A stretch of DNA of 64,000 nt from Stomorhina lunata (GCA_933228675.1 OW121740.1:32338632-32402631), one strand, 5' to 3'; shown: positions 13,960 through 24,347, counted from the stretch's first letter. Made by a program: numbers and translations. Notes: a model not told the origin generated them from the letters alone.

Positions 13960-14215
13960 AAAACTTTTAATATTAGAATTTATGTTCTCTCGAACCATGT
14001 ATTTTGGTGCTATAAATTGGATTTTGATTTGTTTCTTATTTATCTTGTTTTTGTCTTTTCTTTTACAAAGCGGCACCAACCAATCCTGTGTTAATATCTT
14101 CATTTCAACTGAATTATTTTCTTACTCATACGAGTTTTATTAATGATCGTGGTATTTACGAGAATTTAAAAAATCAGCGGCTACTGGTGGTATGGGCTGC
14201 CTACTTCTGATCATA
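13960..14215 (+). repeat. Segment G, copy 1 (paralogue at 42.9-43.2 kb)
   Basis: This segment aligns with 42890-43215. Shared landmarks are AATTGGATTTTGATTTGTTTCTT, TCTTTTACAAAGCGGCACCAACC, TTCAACTGAAT, CGAGTTT(C)ATTAAT and CGGCT(A/T)CTGGTGG. Both copies directly follow a degenerate minisatellite of the TATCAAAA type, so array and flank were duplicated together. An 84-codon open frame at 13889-14143 covers it. The frame is not conserved in the paralogue, so I do not treat it as a gene. Confidence 0.7.
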
Positions 14216-15130
14216 ATGTACTTTCATGAAGTACGCCGAAAATAGGTCACTTCGTTGAGTACTATAGTGTAATTTGTTAAGTAATAATGTAATTTTGTTA
14301 AGTGAAATTGATTAACCGGATTTAAATCCTAACATATTGGTATAATATTTTAAATTTTGCAAAGCGGAATATCTCAAAGCAGGGGGTGACCGGGCTAACC
14401 TATAAATTTTATCGAGCCTTTTTTATCTACATAATTTTGCATATAAATTAACATAGTTTTGTAAAAGAACGCCTTGTGGTTCTAACAACATTGTTATCGT
14501 TATACCATAACAAATTTCACTTTTTATGGTTTGAAAAAATTTAATTACACTAGATTTTTATATGCACATAAATATTTAGTGTAAAGTTTTTAGTTTTCAA
14601 AAATAAACCTAAATTTCATGGTTTGTAAGCAAAAAAAAGGAGCAAAAATGCATGTAGGTATAAAGTTAAAATAAACAAAACTGTTATGTGCCAGTTTTTT
14701 TTCAGAAAGTTTCGAAATTTTGTTAAACAAACATGTGGCTTGTGTTAAAAAGTTGCATTGTTTATGGTCATTAGCAAATATTTTAAATGAAATATGTAAA
14801 AAATTGACGGAATGTTTATGTAACAAAGAAGTTTGTATAAAATTTGAACCAAAGTTATTAAGTTGAATAATTGAATTAATTGTTTGAAATTTAATCTTGC
14901 TCTAACAAATCGTGCATTTATTTAAATTTTAAAGGAAAATAATAAGGCACTTAGTCAGACCTGTCCAAAAACAAACACTACATTAATATATGAATTTATG
15001 ATTACCAGCTTTGAAATCTTTTGTTATACGTCGTGGGAATTATGTATGTATGTATTTCTACATCAAAGTCTATAGTTTTAGAAAAAGTGGACTTAGTGCC
15101 TTTGCACGTTAAGCCAGCGTTATATTTATT
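14216..15130. other. AT-rich spacer, no gene seen
   Basis: No recognisable gene or repeat, apart from a small imperfect repeat around 14200-14290 (AAGTA..GTAATTTTGTTAAGT). A 78-codon minus-strand frame at 14590-14826 has no motif or similarity that I recognise. Confidence 0.45.
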
Positions 15131-15530
15131 CCCTTCATCACTATAGGTGGAAAGGGTATTATAAGTTTGTGCTGATGTATGTAACGCATAGAAATATTTG
15201 TCTTAGACCCACCCACCTTTAGTATACCAATAGACTTAGAATCACTATCTGGTTCGATTTTGCAATGTCAGTCCGTCCGTCCCCCGTCCGTCCGTCCCCC
15301 GTCCGTCTGGCTGGGTGTATCCCCATGTAAACAATGTAATCAAAATGCAGGAAGTAATTCTAAAGATAATTTAATGAAATTTGACATGAAATTCCTCCCA
15401 TAGATCCCACATCACGGATTTGATATTTTGGCCATAAATATCAATATTTTTTCATAAACTTAAATCATTGTACCAAATTTCGTAGAAATCGGTCCACATT
15501 TTACCATAGCTCTCATACAATACAACCATT
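15131..15530 (+). mobile_element. DINE-1-like element, 5' part
   Basis: It begins with the 5' inverted motif CCCTTCATCACTATAGGTGG AAAGGG, then GTGCTGATGTATGTAACGCATAGAAATA. Next come the CTTAGA...TCGATTT.GC.ATGTC block and a GTCCGTCC-rich stretch (15268-15310, the microsatellite seed of this family). It is cut at about 15530, where minisatellite S3 starts. INE-1/DINE-1 of Drosophila has the same order: terminal inverted motif, GTATGTAAC, GAGTCGAT.T.GCCATGTCCGTC. DINE-1 elements are regarded as non-autonomous relatives of Helentron/Helitron elements. Confidence 0.85.
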
Positions 15531-15955
15531 TTTATATATAAAAATTTTTGATAAAAATGTTTTTCTTCGGATAATTTTTCGATAAAAATATTTTTTTGTG
15601 AAAATTTAAAACAAAACTATTTTTTTCCCAAAAAAGATTTTTCTAGAGAAAATTTTTTTTGAAAGACAAATTTTCTTTAGAAAAAATTTCGATAGAAATG
15701 TATTTTTGTAGAAAATTTTTCTAAAAAATTTTTTATAGAAAAATTTTATAAAAAAAAATTTGGATAGAAAAATTTTTATAAAAAAATTTTTGATAAAAAA
15801 ATGTTCTATAGAAAAATTTTTTAATAAAAAATTTTCTATAGAAAAATTTTTGATAAAAAAATTACCATAAAAAAATTTTTGACAATAAAATTGTCAATAG
15901 AAAAATTTTGATAAAAAATTTTCTCTAAAAAAATTTTTGATAACAAAATGATCTA
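15531..15955 (+). repeat. Minisatellite S3, degenerate
   Basis: Degenerate relatives of the TTTTCTATAGAAAA unit alternate with TTTTTGATAAAAAA. The orientation is opposite to S2, 2 kb upstream. Unit boundaries are blurred by indels. The array leads straight into the right inverted repeat of the 11.56-16.09 kb block. Confidence 0.85.
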
Positions 15956-16189
15956 ATGAAAAAATTGGAGTAGAAAACTTTTTCTTTTAAAAACATCAGA
16001 ACTCCACATTTAAATAAATACCTATTTTAGTTAATAGTAAAAAACGGCAACTCTGAGACGTTGTTTTTGTTCTGTTCTCTTTGTACCGAGCTCTAAAGTT
16101 AATATTGTAGATAAATTGAAAAGATTTAATTTAAATTATGAACAAAACTATAATGGAAATAATTCGGTAACTTCTAAACTAAATTTTGG

Positions 16190-16445
16190 TTCACATAGAC
16201 AGTATATATTTTAAATTTCATGAACAAATATTATTATTTGTGGTCAAAATATCAATTCCGGTAAGTGGGACCTATGCAAGGTACCATAAATAATCTATCG
16301 ATTTTGACGAATTTCAATAACCACGGTTCCACTATCAAAAAAGGATCTGTGCCAAATTTAATCAAATTATTTTTTGAATTGCGACCTGTACTTTGATTAT
16401 ATGGTTTACATGGGGGTCCAGCCAACAGCACAGTGATATTTCTTT
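16190..16445 (-). mobile_element. DINE-1-like fragment (internal to 5' side)
   Basis: This is the minus-oriented internal segment of the DINE-1-like consensus: AATTCCGGTAAGTGGGACC, GAATTTCAATAACCACGGT, AAAAGGATCTGTGCCAAATT, TTGCGACCTGTACTTTGATT, CATGGGGGTCCAGCCA. It stops where family B copy 2 begins, before the microsatellite seed and 5' terminus. Confidence 0.8.
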
Positions 16446-18185
16446 ATACACCTAACTGCAAAAAATGGAAGGAGTGACCCTACAATGATGACATTTGGCA
16501 CACTTATTTAGTTTTATATAGATAAGTAAAATTCAAAAAAACTTTGAAATTCGTCAACTCCTTCGAGTACCTCCCTAGGACCCAAAGTTTTTCACTTATT
16601 TTTCTTCCCAATGTATAACCAGCAATTTTCACCAGAATTTCATGAAAATCGGCAAAACTATATTATTTGAGCCAAAAAAGAGCTCCACGAGTTTGGTTGA
16701 AATCCGTCAAATCCTTGGGTTGCCTCCCTTGGAACCCCATTTTTTCACTTAATTTTATTCTTATTGTAAAAAAACGCTAATTTCAATAAAATTTCATAAA
16801 ATTTGATACACTTCTATTTTTTGATCCAAAAATAAGTTCTAATAGTTTTGATTGAAATCTGTCTACTCCTTGAGGTACCTCCTTATTCCCCCATTTTTTC
16901 ATATATTTTCCTTCTCAATGTATAACCCGCAATTTTCAATAGAATTTAATAAAATTTGCCACACTTTTATTTTTTTGATCCAAAAATGAGCCCTACTAAT
17001 TTTGGTTGAAATCTAATGACTACTTGGGGTACCTCTCAGGGAACCCCATTTTTTCACTTATTTTCCTTCCCATTGTATTTCCCGCAATTTTCAATAGAAT
17101 TTGATAAAATTTTGCACACTTTCATTTTTTGATCCTAGAAAGAGCTCCACTGATTTTGGTTGAAGTCCGTCAACTGGCTATTGAAATTCGTCAAAATCGG
17201 TCTATTATTTATGGTACCTCCCATATGTCCCACTTCCAGGAATTGATATATTGGCCACAAAAATCAATATTTTTTTTTTGAAACTTATAACAAATACTGC
17301 CTATGTAAACCTAAATCACTGTACCAAATTTCATTGAAATCGGTCCACATTTGACCATAGCTCCCATACAAACTCTTTTCTCAAAACGCACTAAATGGGA
17401 CAAAGTTCACTAAAACGCTCGTAAATCCGAAGATAATGAGAATTTTAAGTTTATTTTTAGCGTACATAATTCTTGTAACAACTGTAATAAATTTGCCAAA
17501 TTTTGAAATAATCGGTCCACATTTAACCCTAGCTTACATATAAGTCCAAATGACGGAAACAGCTTAAATGTAGACGTTTTGAGAATATGTTTGTATGATG
17601 ACAAAATTTAGCAAATATTTGTCTTTATATAGAAAAAAGAACACCTTTGACCTTAGTGTACTGTGTGGTCGGGCTTGACCGAAACTTGTTTTTAATGTAT
17701 TTTTATTCTCAATGAATAAGGCAAACTTCTCAATAAAATTTAGTGAAATTCGTCACATGCCTATTAGTTGATCCAAAAAAGAACTCTACTAATTTTTATT
17801 GTAATCCGTAGACTCCCAGAGGTACTTCGTAAATTTTAAGATAATGTACATAAATAATTTGAACTAATTAATAACTGAAATTTGATTAAATATTTAAGCC
17901 TGAAGGTATGCAATGCTTTTTAATTATAAGCAATATTCCTTACTTTTTTACTAAATTTTGATTTTTTCAAAAAAATTTACAAAAATTGGTGACTTTTTTT
18001 TAGCTAATTCGACAGAAAAGCCTTTTGCCTTTCATTTCATTATATTGATATCACGAAGGTAAACCGAGCTATTTGACTTTTGCTCCAACGAAACCAATGC
18101 AGAATTTTATAGGACAATTTCGATGCGCTTATATCTCCCAAACTACATATAAACTTTTTTCTTTCTTTTAAACAAAAACAAGATC
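16440..18185 (+). repeat. Repeat family B, copy 2: 154-bp tandem units, interrupted by a DINE-1 fragment
   Basis: Units begin at 16546, 16699, 16854, 17008 and 17162; spacings are 153, 155, 154 and 154 bp. The unit pattern breaks at about 17177, where a DINE-1 3' portion starts, and resumes at about 17693. It then continues into the same tail as copy 1 (GCCTTTTGCCTTTCA, GATATCAC, ATATCTCCCAAACTA). A DINE-1 5' terminus in minus orientation (ACCCTTTCCACCTATGGTGG TGAAGGG) follows at about 18200-18235. Family B may therefore be an expanded internal domain of a DINE-1 relative. Confidence 0.7.
17178..17692 (+). mobile_element. DINE-1-like element, 3' part, inside family B
   Basis: It runs from ATTGAAATTCGTCAAAATCGG through the usual internal landmarks (GGTACCTCCCATATGTCCCA, GACCATAGCTCCCATACAAA, GACGGAAACAGCTTAAAT, GAACACCTTTGACCTTAGTG). 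It ends at the 3' hairpin region GGTCGGGCTTGACCGAAA CTTGTTTT. The 64-codon minus-strand frame at 17410-17604 is a shadow of this repeat. Confidence 0.82.
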
Positions 18186-18239
18186 TCAAACACAAACTTA
18201 TAGTACCCTTTCCACCTATGGTGGTGAAGGGTATACAAA

Positions 18240-19335
18240 CTTAGCGACAACCTCAATTCTTGTTGGTGTTAGATATGATTATAATGAGTAAAACACTTTA
18301 AAATTTCATTCTACAAAAAATCAAAACGTTTGCATTTCTTTGCACCTTTTTACTTAACCACTACATAAAAACTTTTAACGAAATCTAATTATATTCATTG
18401 TATTTGCAAAAATTCTTCTAAATGTTCTTTAACTATTCGTTGGCACAATGTTAAAATTCCATATTTAATTAACAAAGTGACATTGATTGCCAAACGAATT
18501 TGAAATTTGGAAAAAAAAGAAAGAGAAAAAGGAGTATTTTAGTATGTCTAGCCATTTACGAAGGGTTTCCGCAACAAAATAGGTGACAATTTTGTACATA
18601 TTTTATTACATGCGCTTATTTTCTTAGAAAAAATAGAAGTGAAAAGAAAAATTTTCTGCGGAAACCGGGTTTTTTTTGCCAGAGATTTTAGAATACGAAA
18701 AAAAATAGAAAATTAATATTTAGTTATTTTGAAAGTTTCCTAGAAAAACATTCGAGTGTCTGTGTAGTTTCTAGTGTCGTTGTTGCTTCACTTAATTTGC
18801 ATAATTGCAAAAGGTGTTTTAGACAATTTTATGCAAAGAAAATATTTAAACAATTTAAGTAGTAAAATAGAAAATGGAATGTTTAACGAAAAATATTTAC
18901 AAACTTCAATGAGACGTTTTTTGAGCAAAGTTACTTTGACCAGTGGGCGTTGAACAATATTTATTTAATAAATATTTCATCAAATATTCTCTCGTTTAAT
19001 GATTTTTAAATATAAACACAATTTGTTTATTGGTGTTAAATTTTTTAATTAAATTTCTTACCTTCACTCAATGTTTAATAATTTATTTGCTTAAATAAAA
19101 TTGTGGCTTTTTGCGTTACCAGCCATTTTATTGCATAACACCTTTTAGTGTGATGACATGGTTTTTATTGAAAATAAATTTTGCAATAAGGTCATGTTTA
19201 AGTGCTTTATAAATAATGCAGGTTTAATATAGAGTGAGTCTATATATTCCAATACTGGTGAAGTGTATAGCGATTAAAACACGTTCTTGTCATTGAAAGG
19301 TGTTGATGGTTATCTTCGATTGTTATTCTCTGTTA
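18240..19335. other. AT-rich spacer, no gene seen
   Basis: I recognise no gene, RNA or repeat here. The sequence is A/T-rich with short homopolymer runs. Confidence 0.45.
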
Positions 19336-20240
19336 GTACCTGGTTGACCGAGCCTTGCTCGGAGCTTTATGATAAGCATTATGAGGCAAATTTTTAAGTT
19401 TTCGTATTTTTTATTTATAAAGTACTAAAATAAATTTAGAGGAAAGACATTACACAAATATTTTTCTACATAGTTTACAGTTTAATTCATTTTGAGTAAT
19501 TTTAGAAATTGGTCATACCAACAGAAACCTTCGTCGGCTCAAGCGCAACAACTTTTCTTAAGATTATCAAATGCACAGTTCAAGATTTAATTCATTTTGA
19601 GTAGTTTTCAGTGAAGCCACCTGTCGGAAGTTGTTCATACCTTCTAAGAAACCTTCGTCTGCTTATGAGTAACAACTTTGCTTATGATCATAAATTGATC
19701 AAATGTACAGTTTACTATTTAATTCAGTTTAAATAATTGACAGTGGCGCCACCTGTCGGACTTTGGTCATACCAACCTTCGTCGGCTTATCCGCAACAAC
19801 TTTGCTTAAGATCATAGCATAATTTAATGTACAACTTACGATTAAATTGACTTTGAGTAAATTTCAGTGGAGCCACCTGTCAAAATTTCTTCATACCAAC
19901 TATGAAACCTTCGTCGGCTCATGTGCAAAAACTTTGCTAAATATCATAGCATAATCAAATAAACAGTTTACGATTAAACTTACTTTGAGTAATTTTGAGT
20001 AGCACCACTTGTCGGAAATTGTTCAAATCAACTAAGAAACCTTCGCCGGCTCATGAGCTACAACTTTGCTAAAGATCATAGAATGATTTGCTTACGATTT
20101 AATTAATTTTTAGTAATTTTCAGTGGCGCCATCTTTCGGAAATTAGTCTTACCTACTTAAAAACCTTTGCCGGCTTATCCGCAACATCTTTGCTAAAGAG
20201 CATAACATGATCAAATGTAAAGTTTGCTATTCTATAAAAA
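19336..20240 (+). repeat. Repeat family F: six ~124-bp tandem units behind a CCGAGC hairpin
   Basis: It starts with GACCGAGCCTTGCTCGGAGC, a short CCGAGC/GCTCGG hairpin. Six degenerate units follow, each with CCACCTGTCGGAA, GGTCATACCAAC, GAAACCTTCGTCGGCTCA, CAACTTTGCTAAAGATCATA and a GTTTACGATTTAATT segment. The CCTTCG motif occurs at 19528, 19652, 19776, 19918, 20040 and 20164. Spacing is 122-124 bp, apart from one of 142. There is no coding potential. It probably represents a non-autonomous transposable element with internal tandem repeats. Confidence 0.7.
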
Positions 20241-20259
20241 ACATACATACAGGCAAACA

Positions 20260-20860
20260 TTTATTTGCTTAAAAGTTATAACATTACTACTTTTTTCCCC
20301 TTTTTATTCCCTAATTTCAAAAAAAGTTCCATATGCATATTTGGCACTTCTTTGGTACCAATTGAATTCAGTACATTTTATTAAAACTCAGTTAATATAA
20401 TGTTCCTATTCATATTACTTTTTGAGATGTTAAGTTATCATTTGATCCCTTTTTTACCTATTTTGGCACCAAAATCAAAAAAGTACCAAATACGTGTTCA
20501 ATATTTCTTTCACATCTATTGACTGCAATACAAAGTTCCCTTCTAAATTCTTTGGTTTAAAAGATAAGAGTGTGTTAAAAAAGTACCAAAAAAACTATTT
20601 TCACCCTTTTTTACCCCATATCGGACATAGTTTCAAAAAATTACCAAACACCTGTCTGCTTATTTTCATAGCTGTTCAATACGTAATTTTAATTTTGTTT
20701 ATATACCTATTACCTTAGGAGATATAACGTTTTCGATTTTTTCCCCTTTTTCCCCGTTTTTACCCTCTTAGCGGTAAAACTTCCAAAAGTACCTTCATAT
20801 ACTTCTATACAGCTGAAAAAGTACCAGGTATCTAAATTTTGTCAAAATCGTTAGGCGTAG
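20260..20860 (+). repeat. Repeat family E, copy 1 (TTCCCC / GTACCAAA repeat)
   Basis: Loose tandem units of about 200 bp contain pyrimidine-rich TTTTTCCCCTTTTT segments followed by AAAAGTACCAAA and CACATCTATTGACTGCAATA. An inverted relative lies at 60.9-61.44 kb, with landmarks such as CAATCAATAGATGTG, AAGTACCAAATTTGGGTAC and AAAAAGGGGAAAAACGTTATAAC. Copy 1 runs directly into a 5'-truncated DINE-1 body at about 20861. Family E may therefore be the 5' domain of a composite DINE-1-like element. The open frame at 20494-20718 is translated repeat. Confidence 0.6.
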
Positions 20861-21515
20861 AACCACTTTCGATTTAGCGATGTCAACAAGTCCTTCTGAC
20901 TGGCAGAAGGTCACAATTCTAAAGATAATTCGATGAAATTTGGCATAGATCGTTTTTTTTGATAGAGAAAACCATGGCTATTGAAATTTGTCAAAATCGG
21001 TCTATTATTTATGGTACCTCCCATAGGTCCCACTTCCCGAAATTGATATATTGGCCACAAATATCAATATTTTTTCATGAAATTTTAAGCAAATACTGCC
21101 TATGTAAACTTAAATCACTGAACCAAATTTCCTTGAAATCAGTCCAAATTTGACCATAGCTTCCATACAAAATTTTCTGTCAAAACACTAAATGAGACTA
21201 AAATTACTAAAACGCTCGTAAATCTGAAGACAATAAGAATTTTAAGTTTATTTTTTGCATACAGAATTTTTGTAACAAAAGTAATATATTTGCGAAATTT
21301 CGAGATAATCGGTCCACATTTGACTCTAGCTCTCATATAAGTCCAAATGACGGAAACAGCTTAAATATATTAGTTTTAAGAAAATGTTTGTATGATGACA
21401 AAATTTAGCAAATATTTGTCTTTATACAGGAAAAAGAACACCTTTGATCTTAGTGATGAAGGGTACCATATGGTCGGGCTTGACCGACTATAGCACTTTC
21501 TTGCTTGTTTTCAAT
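20861..21515 (+). mobile_element. DINE-1-like element, missing the 5' end
   Basis: It enters at ACCACTTTCGATTTAGCGATGTC and follows the family consensus to the end. Landmarks are GGTACCTCCCATAGGTCCCA, ACTAAAACGCTCGTAAATCTGAAG, GACGGAAACAGCTTAAAT and ATGAAGGGTACCATATGGTC. It ends with the hairpin GGTCGGGCTTGACCGACTATAG and CACTTTCTTGCTTGTTTT. INE-1 of Drosophila ends in the same way (GTCGGG..CTCGACTATAGC..TCTTGTTTT). Short frames at 20959, 21139 and 21444 are repeat shadows. Confidence 0.88.
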
Positions 21516-21630
21516 GTCAATTTTTGGACATGTCGCCATAGAAAAAATGATTTGAAGCAGGAATTGATCTCATTAGCCGGTTTCGATCGTGCAAGATGTG
21601 TATGTTGGTCGGTAGTTCATATGACAAATA

Positions 21631-22935
21631 ATGGGTGTTTTTTTTAGAGGTATAGAAATTCGAATTGAAATAAAACACAAGAAAATCGTTTTAATGTCCA
21701 TCAATTTGGCTTTATTGGAAGGATAATTTTATGCCATTAATTTTTAAATATGGTTTCGGGCATGTGGCCGCCGCGGCTGGCTCGAATAAAGCCAATTCTA
21801 CAGGTCCAATTTTCAACTACTTTTTCGAGCATATGGGGCCGTATGTTGGCAATAACGCCACGAATGTTGGCTTCCAAGTCCCCTAACGTTTCTGGTTTGT
21901 TGGCGTAGACGAGCGACTTCACATATCCCCAAAGAAAATAATCCAGTGGTGTCAAATCGCACGATCTTGGTGGCCAATTGACAGGTCCATTCTGCGAAAT
22001 TATGCGCTCATCGAATGTTTCCTTCAATAAATCAATTGTGACGTGAGCTGTGTGGCATGTAGCGCCGTCTTGTTGGAACCACAACTCATCCACATTCATG
22101 CCATCCAATTGGGGAACAAAATAGTCGGTTATCATGGCTCTATACCGGTCTCCATTTATGGTAACTGACTCTCCAGCATTATTTCGGAAGAAGTATGGCC
22201 CAATGACTCCACCAGCCCATAGAGCTCACCAAACAGTCAGTTTTTGTGGATGTAATGGCGTCTCAAGGGTCTCATGTGGATTCTCTTCACTCCAAATGCG
22301 GCAATTTTGCTTGTTGACGTAGCCATTCAACCAAAAATGAGCCTTATCACTGAACAAAATTTTGCGATGAAAATCAGCATCGAGATCAATCTCATTTTCG
22401 GCCCATACACCAAAATCACGACGCATTGCATGGTCTCGCGGCTTTAATTCTTGCACAAGCTGGATCTTGTAAGGTCGCAAGCCAAGATCTTTGCGCAAAA
22501 TCTTTCATAAAGTTGATGGACAAAGCTCCAATTTCTGTGCACGGTGGCGAATCGATTCATTCGGGTCCTCTTCAACACTTTGCTCTACAGCGGCAATTGT
22601 TTCTTCGGTGCGCACTGTTTCGACGTCGCTGCGGATGCGTATTATCACATAGAGTAAACGTAGTGCGAAAACGATCCATGGTTAACCGAATTAATTGCTC
22701 TGATGGACGATTATGTCGACCATAAAATGGACGGAGCTTGCGGTAAACTTCGCGAGCTGAACCATTATTTTCGAAATAAATTTGCACGATTTGCAAGCGT
22801 TGTTCTTTTGTCAACCTGTTCATGATGAAATGGCAAACCAAACTAAATATTAATCACTTGACAGCTGACAAAATGGCCGCCAGTTAAAAAAGTGATGCCA
22901 ACTTAAAGTTCTACACCTCAATAAAAAACACCCGA
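21631..22935 (-). mobile_element. Nearly full-length mariner-type transposon (1305 bp, TA target site)
   Basis: The left terminus GGGTGTTTTTTTTAGAGGTA TAGAA (from 21633) and the reverse complement of the right terminus, GGGTGTTTTTTATTGAGGTG TAGAA, form an imperfect ~25-bp terminal inverted repeat. TA dinucleotides flank the element at 21629-21630 and 22936-22937, the expected target duplication of Tc1/mariner elements. Inside is one minus-strand transposase pseudogene. Length and structure are typical of mariner. It is the best preserved transposon here, so probably a fairly young insertion. Confidence 0.93.
21737..22823 (-). pseudogene. mariner transposase, DD41D type, broken
   Basis: The start is taken at ATG 22823-22821 (MNRLTKEQRLQIVQIYFEN), the family-typical N-terminus, and the stop is at 21739-21737. 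About 362 codons. An N-terminal helix-turn-helix region (to about residue 80) precedes the DDE/D catalytic core. The first Asp is in ILFSDKAHFWLNGYVNKQNC (neighbouring E changed to K), the second in WFQQDGATCHTA, the third in CDLTPLDYFLWGYVKS. I count 41 residues between the second and third Asp, hence DD41D, as in rosa/Visitor-type mariners. The C-terminus ends RGGHMPETIFKN. Defects are a frameshift near 22630, a TGA at 22507-22505 and a TGA at 22228-22226. It cannot make functional transposase as it stands. Confidence 0.93.
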
Positions 22936-22938
22936 TAC

Positions 22939-23000
22939 AACAAGTAAGAAAAGCTGTAGTCGGTCAAGCCTCGACTCAACTATAACATTTTCACACTTGT
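22939..23000 (-). mobile_element. DINE-1-like 3'-end stub
   Basis: CAAGTAAGAAAAGCTGTAGT CGGTCAAGCC is the reverse complement of the DINE-1-like 3' end. It is followed by a second hairpin-like CGACTCAACTATAACATTTT, then unrelated DNA. Only about 50-60 bases of the element remain, directly beside the mariner's right TA. Confidence 0.65.
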
Positions 23001-23587
23001 TTTCGTATAAAATACACGGCGTTTCACCTGAAGATCCTATCATACATATTGAACTTCTCCCCCATGTATCTTTTTAGGAAATTAAAATAGCTGTTTACGT
23101 TTGTAGTGCTATTTATATTAGAGGGTTCTAGAAAAAGCCTTCCATTATCAAAAATATTTTTGGTCCGTTGCCAAAAAAAAATCACTCATTCGAATTTCGC
23201 ACTATTCTTGCCGGACCTTAATATAATACAGAATGCTAAGTGAAATTCCAGAAAATTTTACCAGTCTGTAAAATAATTTCCAACTAAAGCCTACTTGATT
23301 TTTTCACAACTAAATATGTATTTGGACAATTTGTAAGAGTCAATTAATAGGATACACGTGTTATTTTAAACAAGGGTGTCTGAAATCATTACGAAAAATC
23401 CTTATTTAACCTTTAATTTTTCGTAAAAGCAATTTACTAAATTATTTTTAAACAGAAATTATTAGTGAACAAACAAAACCAAAGAATATCAGAGATATCA
23501 ATTTCAGTTAATGTTTGTAAGTCGATCAAAAATTGAAATACATATAAATAAAAACAAACAAAGCCGATTTTCAAAGCAAAATAACAA
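23000..23587. other. Spacer, no gene seen
   Basis: AT-rich DNA without recognisable genes or repeats. Confidence 0.45.
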
Positions 23588-24347
23588 AACAAGTAAGAAA
23601 GTGCTATAGTCGGTCAAGACTGACCATACGATACCCTTCACCACTAAGGTCAAAGAACACCTTTCCTGTATAAAGACAAATTTTTGCAAAATTTTGCCAT
23701 ATTGTTAATATTTTCTCAAAACTTATATCGGGTCAAATGTGCACCGATTATCTCGAAATTTGGCAAATTACAAAAATTACGTTTGCAAAAAATAAACTTA
23801 AATTTCGCATTATCTTCAGATTTACGAGAGTTTTAGTGATTTTTGACTCATTTAGTGCGTTTGGATAGAAGAGTTTGTATGGGAGCTATGGTCAAATGTG
23901 GACCGATTTCAAGAAAATTTGGTACAGTGATTTTGGTTCATATAGGCAGTATTTGTTTTAAATTTCATGAAAAAATATTGATATTTCTGGCCAATATATC
24001 AATTCCGGGAAGTGGGACCTATGGGAGGTACCAAAAATAATGGACCGATTTTGACCAATTTCAATAAACATGGTCCCACTCTCAAAAAAAAAAATGATCT
24101 GTGACAAATTTCATCAAATTATCTTTAGAAATGCGACCTGTACTTTTATTACATACTTTATATGGGGGTCCAGCCAGCCATCCAGACGGACGAACGGACG
24201 GACTGACATCGCTTAATCGACCCAGAAAGTGATTCTAAGCCTATTGGTTCACTAAAAGGTGGATCTAAGACAAATATTTCTAAGCGTTACATACATCAGC
24301 ACAAACTTATAATACCCTTTCCACCTATGGTGGTGAAGGGTATAAAA
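23588..24347 (-). mobile_element. DINE-1-like element, complete (~760 bp)
   Basis: This is the reference copy for the family in this window. On the minus strand it reads: 5' inverted motif (ATACCCTTCACCACCATAGG TGGAAAGGGTAT), GTGCTGATGTATGTAACGC, CTTAGAATCACTTTCTGGGTCGATT, a short GTCCGTCC microsatellite seed (24185-24210), GGACCCCCATATAAAG, internal 'drug-leaflet-like' repeats (GGTCCCACTTCCCGGAATTG; GACCATAGCTCCCATACAAA). It ends in the 3' part GTGAAGGGTATCGTATGGTC with the hairpin (AGTC)TTGACCGACTATAGCAC and TTTCTTACTTGTTTT. The inverted motif ATACCCTTCACCAC occurs near both ends, as in DINE-1/Helentron-associated elements. There is no protein. Confidence 0.9.

Larger units (their letters stand above)
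11561..16092. mobile_element. 4.5-kb block bounded by ~130-bp inverted repeats (foldback-like candidate)
   Basis: The left end (about 11561-11700) and the reverse complement of the right end (about 15961-16092) align over roughly 130 bases. Shared landmarks in order are CAAAGAGAACAGAACAAAAA, then (C/A)AGAGTT.(G/C)CGTTTTTTA, then TTAACTAAAATAGG, then AAAGTTTTCTACTCCA. The inside holds minisatellite S2, segment G1, a unique AT-rich stretch, a DINE-1 5' fragment and minisatellite S3. Inner parts of the left arm (ATTTGTCAAAAATGTTTATATAGAAAATTTTGT) also recur inverted at about 12770-12850 and 13460-13540. This suggests a foldback-type DNA element, or nested copies of one. I see no transposase and no clean target-site duplication. 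Confidence 0.55.

Noticed and set aside
13889..14143. 84-codon hydrophobic frame that could suggest a membrane peptide
   Set aside because: It is AT-rich repeat DNA (segment G); the paralogue at 42.9 kb does not conserve the frame.
22134..22725. Plus-strand frames of 62 and 99 codons
   Set aside because: Antisense shadows of the minus-strand mariner transposase.
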